From NCBI GenBank assembly GCA_902770195.1, contig CACXSA010000021.1:1-32672 (forward strand): a stretch of DNA of 32,672 nucleotides, written 5' to 3'. Source of the DNA: an uncultured Prevotellaceae bacterium. Its GTDB lineage: Bacteria > Bacteroidota > Bacteroidia > Bacteroidales > Bacteroidaceae. A program made the position numbers and the translations under genes. Under the pieces are notes generated by a model. It was not told where the DNA came from and did not search any database. It saw only the letters and a list, made by a program, of their open reading frames with translations. Shown here piece by piece: positions 7,418 through 15,927 of this stretch; the first letter of the stretch is position 1, and every line of letters begins with the position of its first letter.

Positions 7418-7447
7418 TTTTCACTATTCACTATTCACTTTTCACTT
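7413..7447. repeat. Five perfect 7-bp tandem repeats at a gene junction
   Basis: Read on the minus strand, five head-to-tail heptamers of (A/T)AGTGAA fill 7447-7413. The first supplies the TGA stop of the hlyD-like gene and the last supplies the GTG start of the permease. Every unit contains GTGA, an overlapping start/stop. Change in copy number would shift spacing and frame between the two genes. Confidence 0.9.
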
Positions 7448-8425
7448 AATGATAAGTGTCATTCCAGGACGCAAGCCCTCAAATTTCTCAGTGGGGCGGG
7501 CCTTTACCTCGAAAGTCTTCAAGTCGTACTGCCCGTTGGCCTTGGTAGCCTTCCAGACGGCATAGGAGCCCTGGTCTTTCATATAATAGACTTTCATCTC
7601 GACATTCTTGTTGAAAGCGGGCACGAAGGCGGAGAAGGTCTTGCCAATCTCCATACCGTTCAGCTGGTCTTCACGGACATTGAAGGTGCCCCACAGGTCG
7701 CTCATCACGGCAATGGTCATGATGGGAGAACCTGTTCCCACCAATTCGCCCACCTTGGGATAAACGTCTGTCACCTCACCCTCCATCTGGGCAATCTGGA
7801 CGGTCTCGTTGATATAGGAGTTTACTTCGTTTACGGCACCCTTGGCACGGCCTACCAAAGCGGCAGCGGCCTTCTTGTCCTCATAACGGGCACCATTGCG
7901 AGCCATCTCATACTGGCTCTCAGCGGCTTTGTACTGGGCTTCCATAGCCTTGTAGTTGGCATAGACCTCGTCACGCTTCTGGGCACTCATCACACCTTCG
8001 TCGAACAGACGCTGGATGCGCTCATAAGACTTCTGGGCTATCTCCAAGCCTGCCTTGGCCTGCTGCATCAACTGGAAGGCACCTTGTATCTGCTCCTGAC
8101 GGGCACCATTGCGAGCCATCTCCTCCTGAGCGGAGGCTGCATTCTCGGCACTACGCGCCTGTTCCATCTTGGCACGAACCTCAGGAGCATCGAGAATGGC
8201 CAGCGTGTCGCCTACCTTCACGAAGTCGCCCTCCTTCACTCTGATTTCCAAAATACGTCCAGGAACCTTGCTGGACACACGATATTCACTAACCTCCACC
8301 TGACCTTGAATCAGCTCTGGGTCACGTCCAAGGGCAAAGAATCCGATCAGGGCCACAATGGCCACTACTGCAGAGAATCCTATAATTGCAAACAGGATGT
8401 TGTTATGCTGCGTTTTTGCACTCAT
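7442..8425 (-). CDS. HlyD-family periplasmic adaptor of an efflux system
   Basis: A 327-residue membrane fusion protein. It has an N-terminal anchor helix (about 10-32), then half a lipoyl/barrel domain (VSEYRVSSKVPGRILEIRVK), a long alpha hairpin rich in A, E, Q and K (about 90-200), and the returning lipoyl and barrel parts (MEGEVTDVYPKVGELVGTG). The hairpin carries the octapeptide EMARNGAR twice, once on each strand, encoded by a 24-bp exact repeat. It should bridge the two permeases and the TolC-like channel. The ATG at 8425 is chosen; a GTG at 8461 would overlap the tolC stop and give a poor Lys-rich start. The stop lies in the 7-bp tandem repeat. Confidence 0.88.
   Translation of the reverse strand: MSAKTQHNNILFAIIGFSAVVAIVALIGFFALGRDPELIQGQVEVSEYRVSSKVPGRILEIRVKEGDFVKVGDTLAILDAPEVRAKMEQARSAENAASAQEEMARNGARQEQIQGAFQLMQQAKAGLEIAQKSYERIQRLFDEGVMSAQKRDEVYANYKAMEAQYKAAESQYEMARNGARYEDKKAAAALVGRAKGAVNEVNSYINETVQIAQMEGEVTDVYPKVGELVGTGSPIMTIAVMSDLWGTFNVREDQLNGMEIGKTFSAFVPAFNKNVEMKVYYMKDQGSYAVWKATKANGQYDLKTFEVKARPTEKFEGLRPGMTLIIK
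7886..7909. repeat. 24-bp direct repeat, copy 1 (within the hlyD-like gene)
   Basis: Identical to 8099-8122. It encodes EMARNGAR on the second strand of the coiled-coil hairpin. The amino-acid repeat fits the pseudo-symmetry of such hairpins; exact DNA identity suggests recent duplication or gene conversion. Confidence 0.85.
8099..8122. repeat. 24-bp direct repeat, copy 2 (within the hlyD-like gene)
   Basis: Identical to 7886-7909, at the first strand of the adaptor hairpin, again encoding EMARNGAR. The copies are 213 bases apart (71 codons), so recombination between them would make an in-frame deletion of most of the hairpin. Confidence 0.85.
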
Positions 8426-8453
8426 AATATATTTTATTTTTTTCTTTTCCTTT

Positions 8454-9914
8454 TTATTCACTCAGCGTTCCCATAGCCTTCTGCAAGTTCACCTGACTGA
8501 GCTTCACGTCAATCTCGGCATCAATCTTCTGCGACTGAGCCTGAAGCCAAGCCGTCTGCGCCTCCATCACCGTAGTAGATGAGATGACACCCTCGCTGAA
8601 TCCCAGATTGGCAGTACGTAAATTCTCGTCAGCCCGCTCCGTACTGGCTTTTGCCAACTCGAGTTTCTTGTTGGCCTCGTTGACCTTGAAAGCACTCTGG
8701 TTCACCTGCAGCTCTATCATCTCACGAGCCTCGTCACGCTGGAGTGTGGCAATGGTGGTGGCACCCTTAGAGGCACGCACCTTATAGGCTACATCTCCCC
8801 AGTTCCAGATAGGCACGCGAACCAACACGCCGACATTCCATACACCGGCAAACTTCTTCTCGAAACCATTGAACAGATTAGGATTGCTGACCATATAGCC
8901 ACCTGTCAACATGACTTGAGGCAGATTGCCTGCTTTCAGCAGATTGGTGGCTTGCTTGCCCATATCCACCACGTTCTGGAGCATCTTCAGCTCAGGACGG
9001 TTCTCAAAGGCCCGCTCGACATTCAACTGTGGGGCAACCTCAACGGCACCAAGATCGGCGGTCTCTTCATCAGTCAGCACAACCTGCTCGTTGACTGGGA
9101 GTCCACAGAGCTGGCAGAGCAGCATCTTAGCAAGAACGAGTCCGTCGTTTACCTTGATGACTGCCATCTCGGCTTCGTTCACTTTCACGCTGACACTCAG
9201 ACCCTCGGAACGGGTAGCCACCCCTTCCTTGATCATTTTCTGAACATCACCATCCAACTTCTTCACCAAGTCAAGATAACCCTGAGCCAGCTTCTGCTTA
9301 TGGCGCAGTGAAACCACTTGCCAATAGGCCTGATCTATCTGGTAAAGGGTGGATTGGCGCTTGGCCTCCTCTGAGTTGGCTGCCAACAGCTCACCAGTAT
9401 CAGCCATCTTGTTCATCGCCACGATAGCTCCACCCATGAAAACGGGTTGCGTCAGCAGGATGGCACCAGCAAACATATTGCGGGTGTCCGTACGAAAAGC
9501 ATTGACAATGTTCTGACCTCCCATATCAAGGAATCCTGCCATCCGTGTCAGGTCTGTACCTAACTGTTGCTGCAAGGCGGGAGGCAGTATCTGGGCGTAA
9601 GGACCCACACTGCTCACAATGCCGTCCTTCAGATTGGTGCCTAAAGAACTCAACGCCTCTTTCTGGTCGTTGTTCAGGATGGAAATCTCCTTGCTGGTGA
9701 ACTCATAGCCACCCAGCGCACTGATATGGGGCAGGTACTTGGTACGAGCCGCTTTGCGCACATTCGCAGCTACTTCCTTCTTGACACGCGAAATGCTCAT
9801 CTGCTTATTGTTCTTAAGCGCCAGAGCCCTGCAGCTGTCGAGGTTCAGCAATCGCTGAGCATCAACGGTTTGCGCCATGCCTGCCAAAAGGACTAATCCT
9901 AAGAGTTTTCTCAT
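8454..9914 (-). CDS. TolC-like outer-membrane efflux protein
   Basis: A 486-residue outer-membrane channel of the TolC/OEP family. A signal peptide (MRKLLGLVLLAGMAQTVDA) is followed by the start typical of the family (LNLDSCRALALKNNKQMSIS). Two internally similar halves rich in long A/Q/K/E helices follow; the second begins near FENRPELKMLQ and ends with NLQKAMGTLSE. Length fits. It is the first gene of the exporter operon, with a consensus promoter 36 bases upstream. The next gene starts 28 bases after the stop. It should form the exit duct for the HlyD-like adaptor and the two permeases. Confidence 0.9.
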   Translation of the reverse strand: MRKLLGLVLLAGMAQTVDAQRLLNLDSCRALALKNNKQMSISRVKKEVAANVRKAARTKYLPHISALGGYEFTSKEISILNNDQKEALSSLGTNLKDGIVSSVGPYAQILPPALQQQLGTDLTRMAGFLDMGGQNIVNAFRTDTRNMFAGAILLTQPVFMGGAIVAMNKMADTGELLAANSEEAKRQSTLYQIDQAYWQVVSLRHKQKLAQGYLDLVKKLDGDVQKMIKEGVATRSEGLSVSVKVNEAEMAVIKVNDGLVLAKMLLCQLCGLPVNEQVVLTDEETADLGAVEVAPQLNVERAFENRPELKMLQNVVDMGKQATNLLKAGNLPQVMLTGGYMVSNPNLFNGFEKKFAGVWNVGVLVRVPIWNWGDVAYKVRASKGATTIATLQRDEAREMIELQVNQSAFKVNEANKKLELAKASTERADENLRTANLGFSEGVISSTTVMEAQTAWLQAQSQKIDAEIDVKLSQVNLQKAMGTLSE

Positions 9915-9956
9915 TATTTTTCTTAAAAATATAACAATTTTGATTCAAAATCGGTG

Positions 9957-9988
9957 CAAAGATAGAATTTTTTGACGAAACTTGCAAA
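9957..9988 (-). promoter_or_regulatory. Promoter of the exporter operon
   Basis: On the minus strand TATCTTTG (9964-9957) lies exactly 20 bases from TTTG (9988-9985), a full Bacteroidetes consensus. Start near 9950 gives a leader of about 36 bases to the tolC-like ATG at 9914. It lies back to back with the cyd promoter region. Confidence 0.75.
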
Positions 9989-10017
9989 AAAATGATGCTC
10001 GAATATAAAATATTTAG

Positions 10018-10025
10018 TATATTTG
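10018..10025 (+). promoter_or_regulatory. -7 box of the cytochrome bd operon
   Basis: TATATTTG matches TAnnTTTG and lies 29 bases before the DUF4492 ATG at 10055. I see no good TTTG at -33, so this promoter may need an activator. Confidence 0.5.
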
Positions 10026-10054
10026 CAAAAATATTAACTGCTAACAGAAAGGAT

Positions 10055-10276
10055 ATGGACAAAAAAGGCTTCCTATACAGGGTTTTCGACCTTTATTATG
10101 ACGGGTTCCGCAACATGAAACTGGGGCGCACACTGTGGACCATCATCCTGATTAAGCTGTTCATCATGTTTGCCATCCTGAAAGTGTTTTTCTTCCCTAA
10201 CTTCCTCAAAGAGCATGCCAATGAGGGAGAAGAACCTGATTATGTGGCAACGGAGATGATTGACAGGGCACAATAG
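10055..10276 (+). CDS. DUF4492 small membrane protein of the cyd operon
   Basis: A 73-residue protein with one hydrophobic helix (about 29-47, WTIILIKLFIMFAILKVFFF) between a basic N-terminus (DKKGFLYRVFDLYYDGFRNM) and an acidic tail. This matches DUF4492, a Bacteroidetes family commonly encoded in front of cydA. A role in assembly or stability of the oxidase, like that of CydX in other bacteria, is inferred from size and place only. The ATG at 10055 follows AGAAAGGAT and lies downstream of the -7 box; an upstream ATG at 9992 is excluded because it precedes that box. cydA follows after 36 bases. Confidence 0.8.
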   Translation: MDKKGFLYRVFDLYYDGFRNMKLGRTLWTIILIKLFIMFAILKVFFFPNFLKEHANEGEEPDYVATEMIDRAQ

Positions 10277-10312
10277 CCTGACTAAGAATTCAATAACTTA
10301 AAAACTAAAAAT

Positions 10313-11971
10313 ATGCTTATGACAGATTTATTTCTAACCATCGACGCTGGTGCCATCGACTGGGCCAGAGCGCAGTTTGCACTGACAGCCATCTTCCACT
10401 GGCTGTTCGTACCCCTTACCCTGGGACTGGCGGTAATCATGGGCATTGCCGAGACGTGCTGGTATCGGACGCGTGACATTTTCTGGCGAGACACCGCACA
10501 GTTCTGGCAAAAGCTCTTCGGCATCAACTTTGCCATGGGTGTGGCTACAGGTATCATTCTGGAATTTGAGTTTGGCACCAACTGGTCGAACTACTCATGG
10601 TTCGTAGGCGATATCTTCGGAGCACCGCTGGCTATCGAGGGTATCGTGGCATTCTTCATGGAATCGACCTTCGTGGCCGTCATGTTCTTCGGATGGAAAA
10701 AAGTATCGCCAGGATTCCATCTGGCCTCTACCTGGCTGACAGGACTGGGAGCTACCGTCTCGGCATGGTGGATTCTGGTGGCTAATGCTTGGATGCAGTA
10801 CCCCGTAGGCTGCGAGTTCAACCCTGACACCATGCGCAACGAGATGGTGTCGTTCCTCGACGTAGCCCTGTCTCCCTTTGCCATTGATAAGTTCTGTCAT
10901 ACGGTCATCTCAGCATGGATTATCGGAGCCATCTTCGTGGTTGCGGTTTCCTGTTGGTATCTGATGAAGAACCGCGAGGTCAAGCTGGCTATAGAGAGTA
11001 TCAAGATAGCTATCGTAGTGGGACTGATAGCCTCGCTGGGTGCGGCTATGACAGGACACAAGTCGGCACAGAGCGTGGCAGAGGTACAGCCCATGAAACT
11101 GGCGGCTATGGAAGCGCTATACAATGGCGGTGAGGATATCGGACTGACTGCCGTAGCGTGGATCAACCCATTGGCACAACCTGATTTTGAGAACGAGGAG
11201 TCGGCTCCGCTGAAAATAGAGATGCCTTATGCCCTATCGTTCATGGCTACCAATGACATTCATGGCTACGTGCCTGGCATCAACGACATACTGAATGGTT
11301 ATACCAAGCCCGACGGCACCAAGGAACCTTCCGTAGAGGAGAAGATGGCACGAGGCAAAGAGGCCATCACAGCACTGGCGGCATACAGAAAAGCCAAGAA
11401 AGAGGGGGCGAGCGACGCCATGCTTGCCAAGTACCTTTCCACCATCCAGGAGAACATGAAATATTTCGGCTACGGCTATGTGAAGGATCCACACGACGTG
11501 GTACCTTATGTGCCTGTGAACTTCTGGGCATTCCGCATCATGGTGGGACTGGGATGTGTGTTCATTCTCTACTTCCTGGTGATGACCCTGATAACGTTCA
11601 AGATTCCGTTCCTTACCATTACGACACGCAGACTGCTGGCTGCCCTCGGGCTGTTGCCAGAGACGGCTGCCGACACCAACGATATGGTAGGACTGCCCTC
11701 GTGGCACTACTGGACAGCGATCATCCTTGTTCCACTGGCTTACATCGCCTCGGAGAGCGGATGGCTGGTGGCTGAATTCGGACGACAGCCGTGGACTATC
11801 CAAGACATGCTGCCCACATGGGTGGCTGTGAGCGACATCAGCAGCTGCAGTGTAGCCTTGACGTTCTTCCTCTTCCTATTCTTGTTTACTCTTATGCTGG
11901 CGGTAGAAATTAACATCTTGCTGAAACAGATTAAGAAAGGACCTGAGTATAGCGCTTCGCTAAATGAGTAA
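10313..11971 (+). CDS. cydA: Cytochrome bd ubiquinol oxidase subunit I
   Basis: A 552-residue multi-helix inner-membrane protein. It carries the family's signature stretches: RAQFALTAIFHWLFVPLTLG with heme ligand H29, FEFGTNW and GDIFGAPLAIEG (E110), the STFVAVMFFGWKKVSPGFH block, H196 in KFCHTVISAW, FRIMVGLG with the heme b558 Met, and GRQPW near the C-terminal side. Together with CydB it oxidises quinol and reduces oxygen to water at high affinity, as expected for a nanaerobic Bacteroidetes. The Q-loop region contains a charged stretch (about 320-375). ATG at 10313 or 10319 could be the start. Confidence 0.95.
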   Translation: MLMTDLFLTIDAGAIDWARAQFALTAIFHWLFVPLTLGLAVIMGIAETCWYRTRDIFWRDTAQFWQKLFGINFAMGVATGIILEFEFGTNWSNYSWFVGDIFGAPLAIEGIVAFFMESTFVAVMFFGWKKVSPGFHLASTWLTGLGATVSAWWILVANAWMQYPVGCEFNPDTMRNEMVSFLDVALSPFAIDKFCHTVISAWIIGAIFVVAVSCWYLMKNREVKLAIESIKIAIVVGLIASLGAAMTGHKSAQSVAEVQPMKLAAMEALYNGGEDIGLTAVAWINPLAQPDFENEESAPLKIEMPYALSFMATNDIHGYVPGINDILNGYTKPDGTKEPSVEEKMARGKEAITALAAYRKAKKEGASDAMLAKYLSTIQENMKYFGYGYVKDPHDVVPYVPVNFWAFRIMVGLGCVFILYFLVMTLITFKIPFLTITTRRLLAALGLLPETAADTNDMVGLPSWHYWTAIILVPLAYIASESGWLVAEFGRQPWTIQDMLPTWVAVSDISSCSVALTFFLFLFLFTLMLAVEINILLKQIKKGPEYSASLNE

Positions 11972-12050
11972 TCGACGAAGTCACTTTGACCTCGCTCAAA
12001 GAAATGAGAAATAAGAAATCGACCTTTGGACGCTTTAAGAATAAAGAATT

Positions 12051-13199
12051 ATGATTACCTATAGTTTCTTACAGCACTACTGGTGCTTCATCGTGTCCCT
12101 GTTGGGCGCAATATTGGTATTTCTGCTTTTCGTACAGGGTGCTAACTCGTGCATACGTTCCCTTGGAGGAACGGAAGTGGGAAAACGGCTTGTACTGAAC
12201 TCTACAGGCAGGAAATGGGAATTCACCTTTACCACGCTGGTGACATTTGGCGGCGCTTTCTTCGCCTCCTTCCCCCTGTTCTACAGCACATCGTTCGGCG
12301 GTGCCTACTGGCTATGGATGATTATCCTGTTCACCTTCGTGTTACAGGCTGTCAGCTATGAGTTCCAACATAAACTCGGCAACTTCCTTGGCCCCAAGAC
12401 ATTCGAGTGGTTCCTCATCCTCAATGGACTATTGGGTCCGCTGTTGTTGGGTGGTGCCGTTGCCACTTTCTTCGAGGGTAGCAACTTCATCGTTGAGAAA
12501 AACAACCTGATTGATGCAGGTTCCTTCACGCCTATCATATCCAGATGGGCAAACGCCTCACACGGACTGGATGCCCTGCTCAATCCCTGGGTGCTCATCT
12601 TCGGACTGGCTGTCATGTTCCTGGCTCGCATATTGGGCATCCTTTACGTGATGAACAATGTGGACGATAAGGATATCCGCTCTCGTGCCTATGAACGACT
12701 CATAGGTAATACGATACCTTTCCTCATCCTGTTCGTGGCTTTTCTGATACACTTACTATTTAAAGATGGTTATGCCTACGACGAGGCAGGCATCATCAGC
12801 ATCGTACCTTATAAATACTCGGACAACTTCATAGAGCTATGGCCTCTCACCCTCATCTTCCTGATAGGTGTTCTACTGGTCCTTTTCGCCATTGGAAAGA
12901 CCGTTTCAAGCCAGCACTATTTCGGTGGCATCTGGCCTGCAGGCATTGGCGTCATTATGGTTGTACTACCCTTATTACTCATGTCTGCATGGAACAACAC
13001 GGCCTATTACCCCTCCACTGCCGACCTTCAGTCGTCGCTGACCCTTGTCAACTCCTGCTCGAGTGAGTTTACCTTACGCACTATGTTCTATGTATCACTA
13101 CTTGTACCCTTCGTATTAGCCTACATTGTCTATGCTTGGTGGAGCATTGACAAGAAGAAGCTGAACAGACAAGACATCACGAACGATCATGCTTATTAG
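12051..13199 (+). CDS. cydB: Cytochrome bd ubiquinol oxidase subunit II
   Basis: A 382-residue membrane protein with about nine hydrophobic helices. The N-terminal part (LLGAILVFLLFVQGANS) and the block GPKTFEWFLILNGLLGPLLL fit CydB. It is the partner of CydA encoded 79 bases upstream and lacks hemes of its own in known members. The 79-base gap contains no promoter I can see, so it should be co-transcribed. The divergent Bacteroidetes form lacks close similarity to the E. coli protein, but the place after cydA settles the call. Confidence 0.92.
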   Translation: MITYSFLQHYWCFIVSLLGAILVFLLFVQGANSCIRSLGGTEVGKRLVLNSTGRKWEFTFTTLVTFGGAFFASFPLFYSTSFGGAYWLWMIILFTFVLQAVSYEFQHKLGNFLGPKTFEWFLILNGLLGPLLLGGAVATFFEGSNFIVEKNNLIDAGSFTPIISRWANASHGLDALLNPWVLIFGLAVMFLARILGILYVMNNVDDKDIRSRAYERLIGNTIPFLILFVAFLIHLLFKDGYAYDEAGIISIVPYKYSDNFIELWPLTLIFLIGVLLVLFAIGKTVSSQHYFGGIWPAGIGVIMVVLPLLLMSAWNNTAYYPSTADLQSSLTLVNSCSSEFTLRTMFYVSLLVPFVLAYIVYAWWSIDKKKLNRQDITNDHAY

Positions 13200-13248
13200 A
13201 TTAAATTTCAGAAAAAACAATAAAGACTAAATATCAGAAATAAAAAAA

Positions 13249-13887
13249 ATGAGTCCACAAGAAATACGTTATGAGCGCTTGGGCACCAAGATGGTGAAAG
13301 CCATGGAGCGTCGACATTTTGAGGCCTACTATTGTGCTACAGCTACAGAGGCGAAAGAAAAAGTGAACGAACTGATAGCAGACGGAAGCAGTGTCACATG
13401 GGGTGGCACGATGACTGTCCGCGATATGGGTATCCCAGAGATGCTGAAAGAACGAGGCACACTGGATGTGTGGGACCGTGATCTGGTGGATACACCTGAA
13501 GAGAAGCAGGAAATGTACCTTCGTGCTTTCCAGGCAGACTACTATCTGTCATCGGCCAACGCCATCTCCGAGAATGGGGTCATTGTGAACATCGACGGGA
13601 ATGGCAACAGGGTAGCTGCTATCACGTGGGGACCTAAGCATGTCATCTTCGTTATTGGCATGAACAAGGTGGCACAAGACCAAGATGCAGCACTGAAACG
13701 GGCACGCTCAACGGCAAGTCCCACAAATGCGGCCCGCTTTGATATTCAGACACCCTGCCAACTGGACGGGCAATGCCACGACTGCAACTCACCACAAAGC
13801 ATTTGCAACTACATACACTTCCTACGTAACAGCAGCAAGCCAGGGCGTATCATCGTCATTTTAGTTGGTGAAAATTTGGGATACTGA
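13249..13887 (+). CDS. LUD-domain (LutC/YkgG-like) protein
   Basis: A 212-residue soluble protein of the LUD family (DUF162). Typical features are the N-terminal helix RYERLGTKMVKAMERRHFEA, the glycine-rich VTWGGTMTVRDMGIPEML, the acidic DYYLSSANAISENGVIVN and the later GPKHVIFVIGMNKV. The C-terminal part has four Cys (CQLDGQCHDCNSPQSIC) that could bind metal or an iron-sulfur cluster. Known relatives (LutC) help oxidise L-lactate, but many single LUD proteins have no known role. It lies 49 bases after cydB, so it is probably co-transcribed with the oxidase genes and may be linked to electron transfer. That link is inferred. Confidence 0.82.
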   Translation: MSPQEIRYERLGTKMVKAMERRHFEAYYCATATEAKEKVNELIADGSSVTWGGTMTVRDMGIPEMLKERGTLDVWDRDLVDTPEEKQEMYLRAFQADYYLSSANAISENGVIVNIDGNGNRVAAITWGPKHVIFVIGMNKVAQDQDAALKRARSTASPTNAARFDIQTPCQLDGQCHDCNSPQSICNYIHFLRNSSKPGRIIVILVGENLGY

Positions 13888-13909
13888 GTTTAAAACTCCA
13901 TTTTTTTTT
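13886..13909 (+). terminator. Weak hairpin plus T-run after the LUD gene
   Basis: GAGTTTAAAACTC (13886-13898) can form a short stem and is followed by CA and nine T. The hairpin is short, so termination would be partial. The T-run also supplies the -33 TTTG of the topB promoter. Confidence 0.35.
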
Positions 13910-13938
13910 GGTTTTTATCTCGGTTTGCACTACCTTTG
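13907..13938 (+). promoter_or_regulatory. Promoter of topB
   Basis: TTTG (13907-13910), a 20-base spacer and TACCTTTG (13931-13938) form a perfect consensus promoter. The box ends nine bases before the ATG at 13948, so the mRNA should have a leader of only a few bases. Confidence 0.75.
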
Positions 13939-13947
13939 CACTCACTT

Positions 13948-15849
13948 ATGATAGTATGTATTGCTGAGAAACCCAGTGTGGCAAGGGATATAGCACGTAT
14001 TATAGGTGCTACCAGCTCGCACGATGGATATATGGAAGGTAACGGCTTTCAGGTGACGTGGACGTTTGGTCATCTGTGTACACTGAAGGAACCCCACGAC
14101 TACACCCCTATGTGGAAGTCGTGGAGTTTGTCTGCATTGCCTATGATTCCAGAGCGCTTTGGCATCAAGCTTATTGACGACCAAGGCATCAAGAAGCAGT
14201 TTTCAATTATCGAGGGACTGATGCAAAAGGCGGAGCGTATCGTGAACTGTGGTGACGCAGGACAGGAGGGTGAGCTCATTCAGCGATGGGTGATGCAGAA
14301 GGCGGGAGCCAAATGCCCTGTGAGTAGGCTGTGGATATCGTCCATGACTGACGAAGCCATTCGCGAGGGTTTCCAGAACCTGAAAGACCAGCAGGACTAT
14401 CAACCCCTCTACCTCGCAGGATTGTCCAGAGCCATTGGCGACTGGCTATTAGGTATGAATGCCACCCGTCTCTATACCCTGAAGTACGGGCAGAACCGTC
14501 AGGTGCTCAGCATCGGACGAGTGCAAACCCCTACCCTTGCCCTTATCGTAAACAGGCAGAAGGAGATAGACAACTTCAAGCCAGAGCCTTATTGGGTATT
14601 AGCCACCGTCTATCGCGACACCACCTTTACGGCAACCAAGGGAAAATTCACGTCGAAGGAAGAGGGTGAGGCCGCTTTTGCCACCATCGAAGGAAAGCCT
14701 TTCGAAGTGACGAAAGTGGAGAAGAAAGAGGGTAAGGAACAGCCTCCCCAACTCTATGACCTCACCTCGCTGCAGGTGGACTGCAATCGGAAGTTCGGCT
14801 ATTCGGCAGAGATGACACTGAACCTCATCCAGGCACTTTACGAGAAGAAATACACCACCTATCCGCGTGTGGATACACAATACCTGTCAGACGACATCTA
14901 TCCTAAATGTCCACAGACGCTGAATGGACTTTACCAGACCAAGTTCGGTGGCATTCCCGTCTATGCGGAATATATCAAACCTATTGGTGGCAAGGCCCTG
15001 AAGAAGACCAAACGTGTTTTTGACACCTCGAAGGTGACAGACCACCACGCCATCATTCCGACGGGTGTGATTCCGCAGAACCTGAGCGATGCCGAGCAAA
15101 AAGTGTTCGACCTCATAGTCCGTCGTTTTATCGGTGTGTTCCTGCCAGATTGTAAGTTCTCAACCACTACCGTTTTAGGCGAAGTGAAGGGAGAAGAGGA
15201 AACGGTGGAGTTCAAGGTGACTGGTAAGGAAATATTAGAACCAGGATGGCGCGTAGTCAGAGGGGTACAGGCTTCAGAGAATACGGAAAATGCTGAGACT
15301 GAGAACGCAGAGAAGAACGATGAGGAACGCACCCTACCCACGTTCGTGAAAGGCGAAAGTGGTGAGCACAAGCCTACCCTGACAGAGAAGTGGACTACTC
15401 CCCCACCATATTACAACGAAGCGTCGCTGCTTCGTGCAATGGAGACAGCGGGCAAGTTTGTGGAGGACGAGACATTACGTGCTGCAATGAAAGAGAACGG
15501 CATAGGTCGTCCCTCGAGTCGTGCCAGCATCATCGAGACCTTGTTCAAGCGCCGTTATATCAAGCGTGAACGCAAGCGCCTGGTAGCCACCCCAACAGGT
15601 ATCGAACTTATAGACCTCATTCGCGAAGAGCTCTTGAAAAGTTGCGAGCTGACAGGTATATGGGAAAAGAAGTTGCGCGACATCGAGCATCAGAAATACG
15701 ATGCCCAGCAGTTCATTAATGAGCTGAAAGCACAGGTGACGGATATCGTGCGCGACGTGATTTCAGACCCTTCCAACCGGCGCATCACTATTACCCCAGA
15801 GGAAACGAAGAAAAAGAAGGGGAAAGGAAAAGGGGAAAGCGAAAAGTGA
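13948..15849 (+). CDS. topB: DNA topoisomerase III (type IA)
   Basis: A 633-residue type IA topoisomerase that would pass single strands and resolve recombination or replication intermediates. The toprim domain starts at the N-terminus (MIVCIAEKPSVARDIA, E7) and has CGDAGQEGELIQ (D103-E109) as the metal site. The catalytic tyrosine is Y305 in TTYPRVD. The body ends with GIGRPSSRASIIETLFKRRY and a Lys-rich tail (KKKKGKGKGESEK); no zinc fingers are present, as in TopB. The ATG at 13948 is used; an upstream TTG at 13936 lies within the -7 box. A strong terminator follows. TopB homologues also occur on integrative elements, but nothing here suggests this copy is mobile. Confidence 0.92.
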   Translation: MIVCIAEKPSVARDIARIIGATSSHDGYMEGNGFQVTWTFGHLCTLKEPHDYTPMWKSWSLSALPMIPERFGIKLIDDQGIKKQFSIIEGLMQKAERIVNCGDAGQEGELIQRWVMQKAGAKCPVSRLWISSMTDEAIREGFQNLKDQQDYQPLYLAGLSRAIGDWLLGMNATRLYTLKYGQNRQVLSIGRVQTPTLALIVNRQKEIDNFKPEPYWVLATVYRDTTFTATKGKFTSKEEGEAAFATIEGKPFEVTKVEKKEGKEQPPQLYDLTSLQVDCNRKFGYSAEMTLNLIQALYEKKYTTYPRVDTQYLSDDIYPKCPQTLNGLYQTKFGGIPVYAEYIKPIGGKALKKTKRVFDTSKVTDHHAIIPTGVIPQNLSDAEQKVFDLIVRRFIGVFLPDCKFSTTTVLGEVKGEEETVEFKVTGKEILEPGWRVVRGVQASENTENAETENAEKNDEERTLPTFVKGESGEHKPTLTEKWTTPPPYYNEASLLRAMETAGKFVEDETLRAAMKENGIGRPSSRASIIETLFKRRYIKRERKRLVATPTGIELIDLIREELLKSCELTGIWEKKLRDIEHQKYDAQQFINELKAQVTDIVRDVISDPSNRRITITPEETKKKKGKGKGESEK

Positions 15850-15855
15850 CACATA

Positions 15856-15893
15856 AAATAAGTGTAAAGCCCCCTAGAGCTTTACACTTATTT
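15856..15893. terminator. Bidirectional terminator between topB and lacI-like gene
   Basis: A perfect 15-bp inverted repeat (15856-15870 and 15879-15893, ending GTAAAGC / GCTTTAC) with an 8-base loop. It lies between two convergent genes; A-rich and T-rich outer arms suit termination in both directions. Confidence 0.8.
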
Positions 15894-15927
15894 GTTTACC
15901 ATTATATTCCACTATCTTTCCGCAGGC

